This document shows positions 53,066 through 61,996 of a stretch of 64,000 bases of DNA, piece by piece. The position numbers were made by a program, and so were the translations under genes. The first letter of the stretch is position 1. The number at the start of each line of letters is the position of its first letter. The notes beneath the pieces are model-generated. The model searched no databases and had not been told where the DNA came from. It saw nothing but the letters and a program-made list of their open reading frames with translations. The stretch is taken from NCBI GenBank assembly GCA_048887165.1, contig JBHLJZ010000006.1:1-64000 (forward strand). The letters run 5' to 3'. The DNA is from SOKP01 sp048887165. GTDB lineage: Archaea; Asgardarchaeota; Lokiarchaeia; Sigyniarchaeales; SOKP01.

Positions 53066-53347
53066 TTAACCGCCTGAAATTGGAAATGATAAATAAATTT
53101 TATCTCCATCAGTAAGTTTTGTTTTGTAATTTTTTAAATAAGTAATATTTCTACCATTTAACAAAATTACCATCTGAGGATTTAACTTTGTCTTATTTTT
53201 GTTCAATATACTATCATCCAAATTTTCTTTATAATCTTTAAGAAATTGTGATATAATATCTCCAACCGTCTTACCTTCATATTCAATAGTATTTTTCTTA
53301 ACTTTCAACGCAAATATATTCAGAAGATTTAATTCGACTCTTGCCAT
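53066..53347 (-). CDS. Ubiquitin-like MoaD/ThiS/SAMP protein
   Basis: 93 residues ending in SFPISGG. The beta-grasp pattern is visible: VELNLLNIFALKVKK, TVGDIISQFLKDYKENL, MVILLNGRNITYLKNYKTKL, TDGDKIYLSFPISGG. The free C-terminal Gly-Gly is thiocarboxylated in sulfur carriers or conjugated to proteins in SAMPs. It lies about 100 bases upstream of the window-right neighbour's end, with a ThiI-like gene transcribed just before it on the same strand, so sulfur transfer is a reasonable role. Confidence 0.85.
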   Translation of the reverse strand: MARVELNLLNIFALKVKKNTIEYEGKTVGDIISQFLKDYKENLDDSILNKNKTKLNPQMVILLNGRNITYLKNYKTKLTDGDKIYLSFPISGG

Positions 53348-53452
53348 ATTATTTCACTTCACTAAAGCGTAATTTAGATTTTTATAATCTTCATTTCATA
53401 TAAAAAATAGCTTACTTTTAAGTTTAATTTTAATATTAGATAAGATATATTG

Positions 53453-54691
53453 TTATAAAATTTTAATTTCTTCAACATCTTCAATATATTTACTAATTAA
53501 ATCATCAAGTTTCAAGGAATAATATATCTCTTTCAATTTTTCATAATTAAATTCTTGATTTCTCGGTTTGAAATGGCAATAATCAAATTTTTTGAATTCG
53601 GTTGAGATTTGATTTGAAATTTCAGTGATCTTTTCAAAATCTGATCCAATATTGGGAGTAAATATTGGAAAATGGGAGAATAAGTAATTAAGAGATATTG
53701 TCTCTAGTTCTATTTCATCTGGACATAAGGTTGATTTATTTAGACTAACACCATCTATTATTCCCACTGATTTACGTAAATCAAGAAATTTAGAAATTTC
53801 CAATAATCTTGCTAAAATATTAAGCCTAACTAGCTTACAGATACTACAATAATGTTGTTTATCCTCAATTCTTTCAAAAATTCTTTCTAAAATGTGAAAT
53901 AAATCCACTTTTAATAATCTAAAGTTATTTAACGGAAAATAATCTCTTATGATTTCCCAATTGGATACCCAATTTTTAAAATAATTATTATTGTTCATAT
54001 TATCAAATAATACAGGATAAATCACACAACCTCTTCTCATCATTAAAAATCCAGCAACGATATCATTTATTCTACCAATATCCATTACTATTACTTTCTT
54101 CGGAGGTTCTATCGGTAAACCTCCCCAATTATTTCTTATAATTTGGGAGAAAATGTAAGCAAATTCATCTCTAACTTCTATATATATTTTTTTGTTAGGA
54201 TTAGTTAAATTTACTTTTAAATTCAATTCTTTCATATTATCTAAAATTTCTTGTCCAACAACTTTGGCAATTTCCAATGAATTATAATCATGTTTACCAG
54301 ATCTTTTTATTCTAAGAGCGAATGAATCATGATGCTGTAAAATCTCTTTCGCTGCTTCAATTGTTCTCTCTGAAATATTTTTAAGGTTGGATGAGGTTCT
54401 AAGTGCAGGACTTATAGAATATATTCCAAATACATTTTTTAAAATGTTAATAGCATCAATTAAATCCTCATTGTTAAAAAAAAAGAAAATTCGTGAAGAA
54501 TCTTTACTTAATTGATATTTATGAAAAGAAATGTTATTGCGATTGAGTACTTTCTTAATATTATTCATTAATATCTTCAACATTCGAATCTTAACTTTTT
54601 GAGATTTAAGCCAAATTTCTCCATATCGGATTAAAATTAAATTATATTGCTTTAAAATCTGTATTTTATCCATGTTTAACATGAAATCCAA
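53453..54691 (-). CDS. ThiI-like THUMP protein with a degenerate PP-loop
   Basis: 412 residues. ThiI layout: a ferredoxin-like N-terminal domain (about 15-60, ILIRYGEIWLKSQKVKIRML), THUMP (about 60-180, DSFALRIKRSGKHDYNSLEI) and an AANH-type ATP-pyrophosphatase domain from about 198. The region VIVMDIGRINDIVAGFLMMR corresponds to the ThiI PP-loop, normally SGGIDS, but the motif is IGRIND here, so ATP binding is probably impaired. FLMMRRGCVIYPVLFDN and the CSICK pair are otherwise ThiI-like. ThiI makes 4-thiouridine in tRNA. This copy may be an RNA-binding pseudoenzyme or use a different chemistry. Followed by the ubiquitin-like gene after about 105 bases. Confidence 0.78.
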   Translation of the reverse strand: MDFMLNMDKIQILKQYNLILIRYGEIWLKSQKVKIRMLKILMNNIKKVLNRNNISFHKYQLSKDSSRIFFFFNNEDLIDAINILKNVFGIYSISPALRTSSNLKNISERTIEAAKEILQHHDSFALRIKRSGKHDYNSLEIAKVVGQEILDNMKELNLKVNLTNPNKKIYIEVRDEFAYIFSQIIRNNWGGLPIEPPKKVIVMDIGRINDIVAGFLMMRRGCVIYPVLFDNMNNNNYFKNWVSNWEIIRDYFPLNNFRLLKVDLFHILERIFERIEDKQHYCSICKLVRLNILARLLEISKFLDLRKSVGIIDGVSLNKSTLCPDEIELETISLNYLFSHFPIFTPNIGSDFEKITEISNQISTEFKKFDYCHFKPRNQEFNYEKLKEIYYSLKLDDLISKYIEDVEEIKIL

Positions 54692-54706
54692 ATGTTAATT
54701 GAAGAT

Positions 54707-56302
54707 TTAAATTAATGTTGCAATATGATAATTTCCTATGATCTTTACTTCTCCTGTTATTAAGTTATGCTCCTTTAAGACAACTAAACCTTTTTTATAG
54801 ATTTCAATTTCATTAATAACAGCATCAAAATGTTTCGAACCAAGATTTCCTCCATTTGAAAAAATAGTATTCTCAATTTTCACATTAAATGAAATGCTCG
54901 GTGAACTATTTAATACTAAATCTATCTGAGAACGAGCAAATTGAGATAAAACATCACCAGAGTCTATTAACTCCGTTCTCCAAACGCTCAGGGGTGTAGG
55001 AATAAGGCTATGAAAACAACACACACCAAAAATTTTTTGATGACTAAGTGATAAAACCTTTTCAATAAACTTATTCAATCTCTTTCTTCCTATAAATCCT
55101 ACATTCGAATCCCGAGTAGTAGAATTCATTCCTTGAAAATAAAAAATATCATTCTCAAATAAAGGGTCAAAATCTCCGATATATTGACTCCAGTATTCCC
55201 AAGCTGGGGGGATAGAATCTGTATAACCCGGAACAACTATATATGGATAATTTAATTGATCCAATTTCTGCTTAGCGATTTTAAATTCCTCTCTTAAACT
55301 GTTTTTTGTCAGATTTCCAGCATGAACTACTAAATCAATATCTTTTAGCTTATTGATTTTTTCAATTGCTCTATCAAAATTAGTAGTTTTATCTTCAGAA
55401 TCCTCTGAAATTAGAGAATTAGATATTTGAATAAATCTACTAATAGGTTTTTTATGTTTATCAAGATGTAGTGGAATATAATAGTCTACTTCTCGATGTA
55501 TCTCTCTCTTTGAATTATTGTCTAGAATAGGAATAATTTTAAAACTAAGATTATTACCTTCTATATCAATAATAGCGTAGCTAAACAAGTCTCGATATCT
55601 TGTTTTATTACAAGAAAAGGTTCCTGCATTAAATATTAATAAATCTTTCTCACTACTACTTACAGTGTATAGATTAGAAGTGTGCCTATGACCATTTAAA
55701 ACTAAATCTGCTTTTGTTTCTAAAAGCATCTTGAGCATATCTCCTGAATCGTCAATTGCAGAACGCTCCTTTCCAGTATTAGGAATGGGTATAAGTTGAT
55801 GATGAAAACAGACAATTTTGAATTTTTCTTCTCTTTCTTTTTTTTCCAGTCTTTCTCTAACAGCTCTAATTACATTATGATGAATAACTCCCCCTGGTAG
55901 ATCAGGTTTAGTACTATCTATTCCAATTACATATATATCTTCATCTTCATACTCGTAATGCCTTCTACCAATCATTTCTTCGAAGAGTAAATATCCTACA
56001 TTTAAAGCATCATGATTTCCTATTAAAACCATAATTGGACTTTTTGAGATTGGTTCAAACTTCTTAAATTGTTCTAGCGCAAATTCATAATCTAATAAAG
56101 TCCCTAAATGAGTCACGTCGCCCAAATGAAGATAAAGCGCAACATTCTTTATATTATTTACTTGTTCAATTCCTAAGTTAAAAGCATGCAGATTAAAAGC
56201 GCCCTCAGCACGAGTAATATGGGTATCTGAAATAATAACTAACCTTTTTCTAGATTTAGGGCGATCCTGTGATTTTAATTTTACACTTTGTTCAGTTATC
56301 AT
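54707..56302 (-). CDS. Tandem calcineurin-like phosphoesterase, second half degenerate
   Basis: 531 residues. The first half (about 18-270) has a complete metal site: D26-T-H28, GD at 61-62, GNHD at 95-98, the CFHHQLIP histidines, and NGHRH near 205. The second half (about 280-531) aligns with it but has lost the ligands: SNS for DTH, AGN for GD, PGYTD for GNHD, CCFHSLIP retained in part, and NSSPS for NGHRH. An active domain is thus fused to an inactive copy, a layout useful for dimer-like regulation. Substrate unknown (nucleotide, phosphoprotein or lipid). It overlaps the upstream hexapeptide gene by 11 bases. Confidence 0.85.
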   Translation of the reverse strand: MITEQSVKLKSQDRPKSRKRLVIISDTHITRAEGAFNLHAFNLGIEQVNNIKNVALYLHLGDVTHLGTLLDYEFALEQFKKFEPISKSPIMVLIGNHDALNVGYLLFEEMIGRRHYEYEDEDIYVIGIDSTKPDLPGGVIHHNVIRAVRERLEKKEREEKFKIVCFHHQLIPIPNTGKERSAIDDSGDMLKMLLETKADLVLNGHRHTSNLYTVSSSEKDLLIFNAGTFSCNKTRYRDLFSYAIIDIEGNNLSFKIIPILDNNSKREIHREVDYYIPLHLDKHKKPISRFIQISNSLISEDSEDKTTNFDRAIEKINKLKDIDLVVHAGNLTKNSLREEFKIAKQKLDQLNYPYIVVPGYTDSIPPAWEYWSQYIGDFDPLFENDIFYFQGMNSTTRDSNVGFIGRKRLNKFIEKVLSLSHQKIFGVCCFHSLIPTPLSVWRTELIDSGDVLSQFARSQIDLVLNSSPSISFNVKIENTIFSNGGNLGSKHFDAVINEIEIYKKGLVVLKEHNLITGEVKIIGNYHIATLI

Positions 56303-57044
56303 ATTTTTTCTTGTTTTTCAATTTAGCTGGATGACCCGAATATATTATATTTTCTTCTAAAATAGAATTATAATTTGTATAAGAATGAGCGGACATTTTT
56401 GCTCCTTTTTTAACTATAGTACCAGGTAAAAGCACACATTTTGCTCCTATTAAAACATCATTTTCAACAATTATTCTTTTTAATATAAACTTTTCTTGTT
56501 CAATACCAAAACTGATCAACGTGCTATTCATTCCAATAATCACATTTTTTCCGACCTCTACAAATTCAGATGATATCCAACTATTATCGCAAATTGTATT
56601 TTTTCCTATTTTGACTCCGAAAAATCGCAAAGTAAAGCGGTTTTTAAACCAAGGAAAAGGATTTGAAGCGTTAAGAAACAACGGCCACTTTTTTATTATA
56701 TTCCTTATATTCCAATAGAAGTAATCATTATCAGATATATCCCTTTTAAATTGGCCTTCTTTGGGTAAATGGATCAGATTAACAATCTTTAACAATAAAC
56801 TTGAAACTAAAATTGCACTCGATAAAAGAATATAAATAGAAATTATCGCATTTAAAGGTATGAGTAAAAGAAAAAACCAATAAAACCCTTCTTTCCATAA
56901 TACTATAATCAATAAATATTCAAATAAAGCTAGTGGAAAGCTACTTAAGACTATGATTAATACATAGAGAAAAAAATATTTCTTTCTTAGTTTTTCATCA
57001 AAAGGTACAGGTGATTCTCCTTTTAGACTTGCAGGTTGAAACAT
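56292..57044 (-). CDS. Membrane-bound hexapeptide-repeat acyltransferase-like protein, copy 1
   Basis: 250 residues. Three hydrophobic segments (about 27-50, 52-70 and 71-92) precede a left-handed beta-helix region with hexapeptide repeats (VKIGKNTICDNSWISSEFVEVGKN is split over several turns; VLIGAKCVLLPGTIVKKGAK is clear). It is related in layout to the gene at 57045, with the shared FPWFKNRFTLRFFGVKIGKN and LPWLDIIVYRFFGIRIGKN lines. An acetyl- or acyltransferase acting on a membrane-linked glycan or lipid is likely. The stop of copy 2 lies directly before this ATG. Confidence 0.75.
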   Translation of the reverse strand: MFQPASLKGESPVPFDEKLRKKYFFLYVLIIVLSSFPLALFEYLLIIVLWKEGFYWFFLLLIPLNAIISIYILLSSAILVSSLLLKIVNLIHLPKEGQFKRDISDNDYFYWNIRNIIKKWPLFLNASNPFPWFKNRFTLRFFGVKIGKNTICDNSWISSEFVEVGKNVIIGMNSTLISFGIEQEKFILKRIIVENDVLIGAKCVLLPGTIVKKGAKMSAHSYTNYNSILEENIIYSGHPAKLKNKKKYDN

Positions 57045-57899
57045 TTATTTTTTCTCCTCCTTTGATCCGCTTATTTCAAATCCATCTTTTACTTTTTTAA
57101 TACGCTCTGCTTTTTCTTGAGATTCTTCAACAGATTGGATTGGTAGGGTCACACTTACAGGAAGACCTACATGAATTAAATCCCCTTCTAGTTCCTGTCC
57201 AATGGAAGTATAACTATTAACTCCTAAAACCGCTCTGTCTTGCATAATCGTACCAGGAGTAATAATAGTATGGGGTCCAACTACACAAGCTTCTCCTATT
57301 TTAACTCTTTTTATTAACACTTTATCATGATATAATAAATGCGAAAAAATACATATGTTTAATGAAGTCATAGTAAAATTGCCAATTTCTACAAAAACAG
57401 GATCTATATAACCTTCATACAACACTACGTTTTTTCCTATCCTGATACCGAAAAAACGATACACTATTATATCTAACCAAGGTAAAGGTAAGGCTCTAGC
57501 AAGCCAAATAGGAAAATAAGCAGTCCAGAACCTTCTATGCATGTATTTCCAATCTTTACTCCCTCTTTTAAAAATGCCTTCTCTTGGACGTGAAATCTTG
57601 TTTATAAGTCTAAAAATTAACGCTGAAACCGCTATGACTGAAAATGTAAATAAAAAAATATTCCCATATATATTCAATGGCAGTAATAACCAGTAATACC
57701 ATTCTGGTCTCATTATTAAGGGATAAAAATTATTCCCCGTCAGAAGATAATATAGACCATTAAAAAACCACGCATTGACAAAAACAATTATTAATCCACC
57801 AATAAATAATTGAAGAATGATAATTAATGTAAATGGTGTCTTGTATACTCCTGAACTTGAGATATATTCAACTTCATAATCTAATTTCATTTCTCCCAA
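57045..57899 (-). CDS. Membrane-bound hexapeptide-repeat acyltransferase-like protein, copy 2
   Basis: 284 residues, with three hydrophobic segments (about 20-45, 50-58 plus 68-95) and a C-terminal left-handed beta-helix (about 150-255: IRIGKNVVLYEG, VEIGNFTMTS, VKIGEACVVGPHTIITPGTI, AVLGVNSYTSIGQ). The pair with 56292 is translationally coupled. A conserved PREGIFKRG / PKEGQFKRD line links the two copies between membrane and helix parts. The charged C-terminus is unique. An envelope glycan or lipid modifying role is inferred; no active-site His can be named safely. Confidence 0.75.
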   Translation of the reverse strand: MGEMKLDYEVEYISSSGVYKTPFTLIIILQLFIGGLIIVFVNAWFFNGLYYLLTGNNFYPLIMRPEWYYWLLLPLNIYGNIFLFTFSVIAVSALIFRLINKISRPREGIFKRGSKDWKYMHRRFWTAYFPIWLARALPLPWLDIIVYRFFGIRIGKNVVLYEGYIDPVFVEIGNFTMTSLNICIFSHLLYHDKVLIKRVKIGEACVVGPHTIITPGTIMQDRAVLGVNSYTSIGQELEGDLIHVGLPVSVTLPIQSVEESQEKAERIKKVKDGFEISGSKEEKK

Positions 57900-58128
57900 A
57901 CTAACCTACTCAAATCTATCATGAATTATTAATTATATTTTATTCCCATTAAATAAATATATTTTACATAATTGTTTTTTTAAATTTTTGATATTTTTTG
58001 ATAGGATTAATTTAAATATTTAAACTCTTATATAAAAAACAATTAAAAAACTGTTGATTTATAATATATATAAAATTAAAAATAAATTCAAGATAAAAAG
58101 ATAAAAATAATTATAAGGTGTGAGATTC

Positions 58129-58974
58129 GTGTCGATTGACTGGGCTAAAGCTGAAGAAAAGCCTGATAAGAAGCAACCTGTCGAGGGAAGATTCTTATTA
58201 GATCTTAGGGCAAAGGTAAATGATTTAGAAAAACAATTGAGTGAAACAAAGAATGAATTGAATCAGACGAAGAATGAATTAGGCTCTACAGCAAGTGAAT
58301 TGCAGAAAGCAACAAACAATCTAAAATCAACAAAAACTACACTAGAGGGAACTAAATCAGAGCTTGATAATACGAAATCAGCACTATTAGAAGCTCAAAA
58401 TGAACTTGCCAGTTTAACCAAACAAATCGAAAGTCTTAATTCCCAGCTTTCTGAGGTAAATACCAAAGTAAGTGAACTGGAAAGCAGTTTAGGCAATAAA
58501 GAGAGTGAAATATCTAATTTAACTTCAGAATTAGACTCTCTTAAAAAATTGGAGAGCCTTCCGGATGAATTAGCTAGCCTGAATGCTCAAATTGAAGAAT
58601 TAAACAATAAACTTGCAGAAGAAACCGAAGAGAAAAACAATCTAAATACTCAATTAGGTGAATTGAATAATTTATTATTACAAAAAGATTCAGAGCTAGA
58701 AGAATTGAAAGTTACTTTAGGTGATAAAGATAAATTAGTTGCTGCTCAAACAGCTCGTTTAGAAGAAGTAGAAGGTGAATTACAAGAGTTAAAACCTCCA
58801 GACATGGGTGCAGGAGGTTTTGCTAGTGAAGAGAGGATTACATGCCCAATGTGTGGAGCTGTTGGTCAGAATATAAAATCTGTAGAAGATAAGTCCAAAG
58901 TTTTAAGTTATGTTGGTCATATTCCGATGTATGCTAAGAAACATGTTTGTAAAAAATGCGGATATGAATTTTAG
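58129..58974 (+). CDS. Coiled-coil protein with C-terminal zinc ribbon
   Basis: About 281 residues from GTG 58129, chosen because AAGGTG at 58115-58120 is well placed as its Shine-Dalgarno; a GTG at 58120 would be the alternative. Residues 25-220 are a long coiled coil of repeated heptads (KNELNQTKNELGSTASELQK type), similar to tropomyosin-like or SMC-like rods, with little beyond Leu/Glu/Asn/Ser. The C-terminus has CPMCGAVG and CKKCGYEF, a zinc ribbon of about 45 residues. Possible structural or scaffold protein. Family unknown. Confidence 0.72.
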   Translation: MSIDWAKAEEKPDKKQPVEGRFLLDLRAKVNDLEKQLSETKNELNQTKNELGSTASELQKATNNLKSTKTTLEGTKSELDNTKSALLEAQNELASLTKQIESLNSQLSEVNTKVSELESSLGNKESEISNLTSELDSLKKLESLPDELASLNAQIEELNNKLAEETEEKNNLNTQLGELNNLLLQKDSELEELKVTLGDKDKLVAAQTARLEEVEGELQELKPPDMGAGGFASEERITCPMCGAVGQNIKSVEDKSKVLSYVGHIPMYAKKHVCKKCGYEF

Positions 58975-59138
58975 CTAAAATTGTAAGTTTTTCTCATTTT
59001 TTTATTTATTCTTTCTTTTATTATTTAATAGATTTGACTATTTAGGAAATTAATTTTGGGATTATTTATTGAGAGTAAAAAATTCAAGAAAGAAATTTAA
59101 AAAAATTATAATAAACTCTGCGATTTAATCTATCTATT

Positions 59139-60446
59139 ATGGATTATAAGAAAAAATTCATCGGCTCTTTACCTCAAAAAGAGTTACTTAAATTATATGC
59201 AAAACACGTAAATGCTCCTAAAGTTAAGTTCTTTAAAAATATTGGTTTGGGTTTAATTCCTGGAGAACGAAATGGGATAAAGTTAAAGACATTAGCGGGT
59301 CCAAAGCAGACAGATCCACCCTTAGAACTGTTTAATTGCAGAACTTCCGGCGGTGTATATAATTTAGGGCATTGTAATCCTAGAATCTTTCAAATTGTTA
59401 AAGACGCTTTGGATGCAGGTTTAGATATTGGTGATCATATTCTATTATCTGAGCAAAGAGCGCTTTTAGGAAAAAAGTTAGCAGACTTGCTACCCGGCGA
59501 TATTAGTAAAACCACCTTTGGAGTTAGTGGAGGAGAGGCAATCGATTGCGCTATAAAATTTTCTAGAGCCTATACTAAAAGAAAAGGATGTATATCTGCT
59601 ATTGGTGGTTATCATGGACACACTGGTTTCGCTTTAGCAACAGGAGATCCGAGTTTTAAAGATCATTTTCTGTGGAGTCTGCCAGAGTTTAAGCAAGTTC
59701 CATTTGCTGATATAGAAGCATTAAGGAAAGCTATCACAGAAGAAACAGCATGTGTTATTTTAGAAACAATTCCTGCCACAGCGGGTATCTTGATCGCACT
59801 AGAGGGATATTTTACAGAGGTAAGAGAAATTTGTGATGATTCAGGTACCATGATGATTATCGATGAGGTACAAGCAGGTCTTGGTAGAACTGGTGAATTA
59901 TGGGCTATATATGGTGGATTACACCCAAATGAAAAAGTTATTCCCGATTTCATGGTATTAGGAAAAGGAATGAGTTCTAGTATTTATCCAATATCCACTT
60001 GTAGTTATAAGCCATTTATAGAAAAATCTGTATTTAAAGAAGATCCATTTATTCACATTTCCACCACAGGAGGTTCTGACATCGGCTGTGTTATTGCATT
60101 AGAAATGTTAGAAATTCAATCTGATCCGAAATTTTTAAATCATGTCAAAGAAATGGGTAAAGTTTTTAAGAACGGATTGGAAGAAATAAAAGAGGATTTC
60201 CCGGATTTAATTAAAGATGTACGAGGAAGAGGTCTTATGTGGGGAGTAGAATTTTATAATGACGATGATAGTCAATTTGCTATGCTTTATATGATTAGAG
60301 AAGGGGTTCTACTTGATTATTGCGGAAATAAAAAAGATACTCTTAAAATTTTGCCCCCGTTAATCGTTCAAAAGAATGATCTTGAAGAAATTCTTTCACG
60401 AATAAGAGTGGGAGTTTCGAATTTGAAAAAACTTAAAAATAGATAA
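59139..60446 (+). CDS. Class III (4-aminobutyrate-type) aminotransferase
   Basis: 435 residues, PLP fold type I, subgroup III. Features: GVSGGEAIDCAIKFSRAYTK, GGYHGHTGFALATGDP, the catalytic-site IDEVQAGLGRTGELWA, and the PLP lysine in MVLGKGMSSS. It is a family of acetylornithine, GABA, ornithine and related omega-amino transferases; substrate not resolved. It stands alone between the coiled-coil gene and a convergent GPH transporter, so uptake and transamination of the same compound is possible but unproven. Confidence 0.88.
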   Translation: MDYKKKFIGSLPQKELLKLYAKHVNAPKVKFFKNIGLGLIPGERNGIKLKTLAGPKQTDPPLELFNCRTSGGVYNLGHCNPRIFQIVKDALDAGLDIGDHILLSEQRALLGKKLADLLPGDISKTTFGVSGGEAIDCAIKFSRAYTKRKGCISAIGGYHGHTGFALATGDPSFKDHFLWSLPEFKQVPFADIEALRKAITEETACVILETIPATAGILIALEGYFTEVREICDDSGTMMIIDEVQAGLGRTGELWAIYGGLHPNEKVIPDFMVLGKGMSSSIYPISTCSYKPFIEKSVFKEDPFIHISTTGGSDIGCVIALEMLEIQSDPKFLNHVKEMGKVFKNGLEEIKEDFPDLIKDVRGRGLMWGVEFYNDDDSQFAMLYMIREGVLLDYCGNKKDTLKILPPLIVQKNDLEEILSRIRVGVSNLKKLKNR

Positions 60447-60463
60447 AAAATAAAAAGTTATTT

Positions 60464-61855
60464 TTAAACTCTTTCTTTCTTTGTAGTATGAATTTCTTGG
60501 AGCTTTTCTTTAACAGCTTTTAATTTTTCTCCATCTAAAGGATATTTATATATGGCTAAAATAGCAATTGCTAAAGCTATAACTGGAAATAGAAACATCA
60601 GTATTCTTAATCCAAGTACCACATCGGCTATTAACGGAAAGGCTTCAAAAGTTGTCCAACCAACAGTACTGAATACAGATCCTATTGCAAAGATCACTAA
60701 AACATTTGAAAATCTCAATATAAATGCATTTACACCATAATAACCAGCTTCTCTTCTCATCCCTGTCGCAATTTCGTCTTCATCAACGATATCAGCAACA
60801 ACTAAATCGATAATATATAATGATCCTGCTAAACCAATCCCTAGTAAAAAGAATGCTATGATACCTGAAGTAAAATCTGCTATAAACATAAATGGTACCA
60901 AACCCAAAATCCAAACAAACATTGAGAGCATCCATGATTTTCTATTACCAATTCTTTTAACAACGGGTCTCCATAGTATAGTTATAAAAATGGTTGCTGA
61001 AATAAATGTTAAACCCAACAATACTGAAGCCAAGAATGCATCTGTAACATTAAGAACGTATTTTGAATAAAGTGGGACTATGGTTGGAAGCATACCAAAC
61101 ACAAACCAATTCGCAGTTTCCGATATTATATACCATCGAAATGATTTACTTTTCAGGCAAAATTTTATTGTATTGAAGAAACTAAACGCATTTTTATAAT
61201 CCTCTGAAAACTCTGGTTTTTCCTTTGGTCCCAAAAATAGAAGAACTAAAGCTGCTATTATAATTATTATTCCTGCTATAATTCCAAAAACTTGATATTG
61301 GGGCAATGATGCTGGATTTGCATAATCAGAGATTACTAAACCTGGTAAAATGAAGGCAAATATTAAAGCAACTATAGTAAATATTTGCCGAATATTATTA
61401 CCTTTTGTCCGTTCTTCTTTAGACATAAACACTTCTGGGAAAAGTGAGGTATAATTTAGGCTAAATGTAGTATATATGAGTTCAAAGACTAAAATTATTA
61501 TAAAAAAGTAAATAAAATTGCCAATTTGATTCGCTGGATCAACTGGTAATGGTGGTGTAAATAAGAGAAACGTTACAATACCTAGAGGAATAAAAAAAAT
61601 CATAATATAAGGTAAACGACGCCCCCATCTTGTATGTGTTTTATCTGAAAAATAACCTATAAGAGGGTCATTAATAGCATTCCACACAGCCCAGATCGCA
61701 TAGCCAAGAGTAATTAACCACACATCAATTCCCACAACAGCAAAATAAAATGTAAAAATCAACAGAATAAACGATTGATAAGCAGTTTGATCGCTAATTT
61801 GTCCGAAACTATAGAAAACAGCTTTTTTCATTATACCTGATTCTTTTTTACTCAT
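60464..61855 (-). CDS. GPH-family (MFS) cation symporter, copy 1
   Basis: 463 residues with about 12 TM helices. The family signature is DKTHTRWGRRLPYIMIFFIP in loop 2-3, following GYFSDKTH, and INDPLIGYFSD lies just before. The loop DLVVADIVDEDEIATGMRREAGYYGVN is typical of melibiose/GPH-type permeases. It should import a sugar or sugar-acid conjugate with Na+ or H+. Paralogous to 61997. It converges with the aminotransferase gene. Confidence 0.86.
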   Translation of the reverse strand: MSKKESGIMKKAVFYSFGQISDQTAYQSFILLIFTFYFAVVGIDVWLITLGYAIWAVWNAINDPLIGYFSDKTHTRWGRRLPYIMIFFIPLGIVTFLLFTPPLPVDPANQIGNFIYFFIIILVFELIYTTFSLNYTSLFPEVFMSKEERTKGNNIRQIFTIVALIFAFILPGLVISDYANPASLPQYQVFGIIAGIIIIIAALVLLFLGPKEKPEFSEDYKNAFSFFNTIKFCLKSKSFRWYIISETANWFVFGMLPTIVPLYSKYVLNVTDAFLASVLLGLTFISATIFITILWRPVVKRIGNRKSWMLSMFVWILGLVPFMFIADFTSGIIAFFLLGIGLAGSLYIIDLVVADIVDEDEIATGMRREAGYYGVNAFILRFSNVLVIFAIGSVFSTVGWTTFEAFPLIADVVLGLRILMFLFPVIALAIAILAIYKYPLDGEKLKAVKEKLQEIHTTKKERV

Positions 61856-61874
61856 AAATCATCACGAGACTAAT

Positions 61875-61931
61875 TTTTAGTTAATTTTAATCACTAAGAT
61901 ATTTTTTAAAGAAATTTTAGTTAATTTTAAT
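61875..61931. repeat. Two direct copies of a 17-base AT-rich element before the GPH transporter
   Basis: TTTTAGTTAATTTTAAT occurs at 61875-61891 and 61915-61931, 40 bases apart, in the region just upstream of the minus-strand gene that starts at 61855. Spacing of about four helical turns would suit a pair of regulator sites. AT bias lowers confidence. Confidence 0.4.
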
Positions 61932-61996
61932 TAGATGTTATTTTAATTAATAGCCTAAATAAAAACCATTCTAATTAAAAAAAAAAATGAAAAAGA

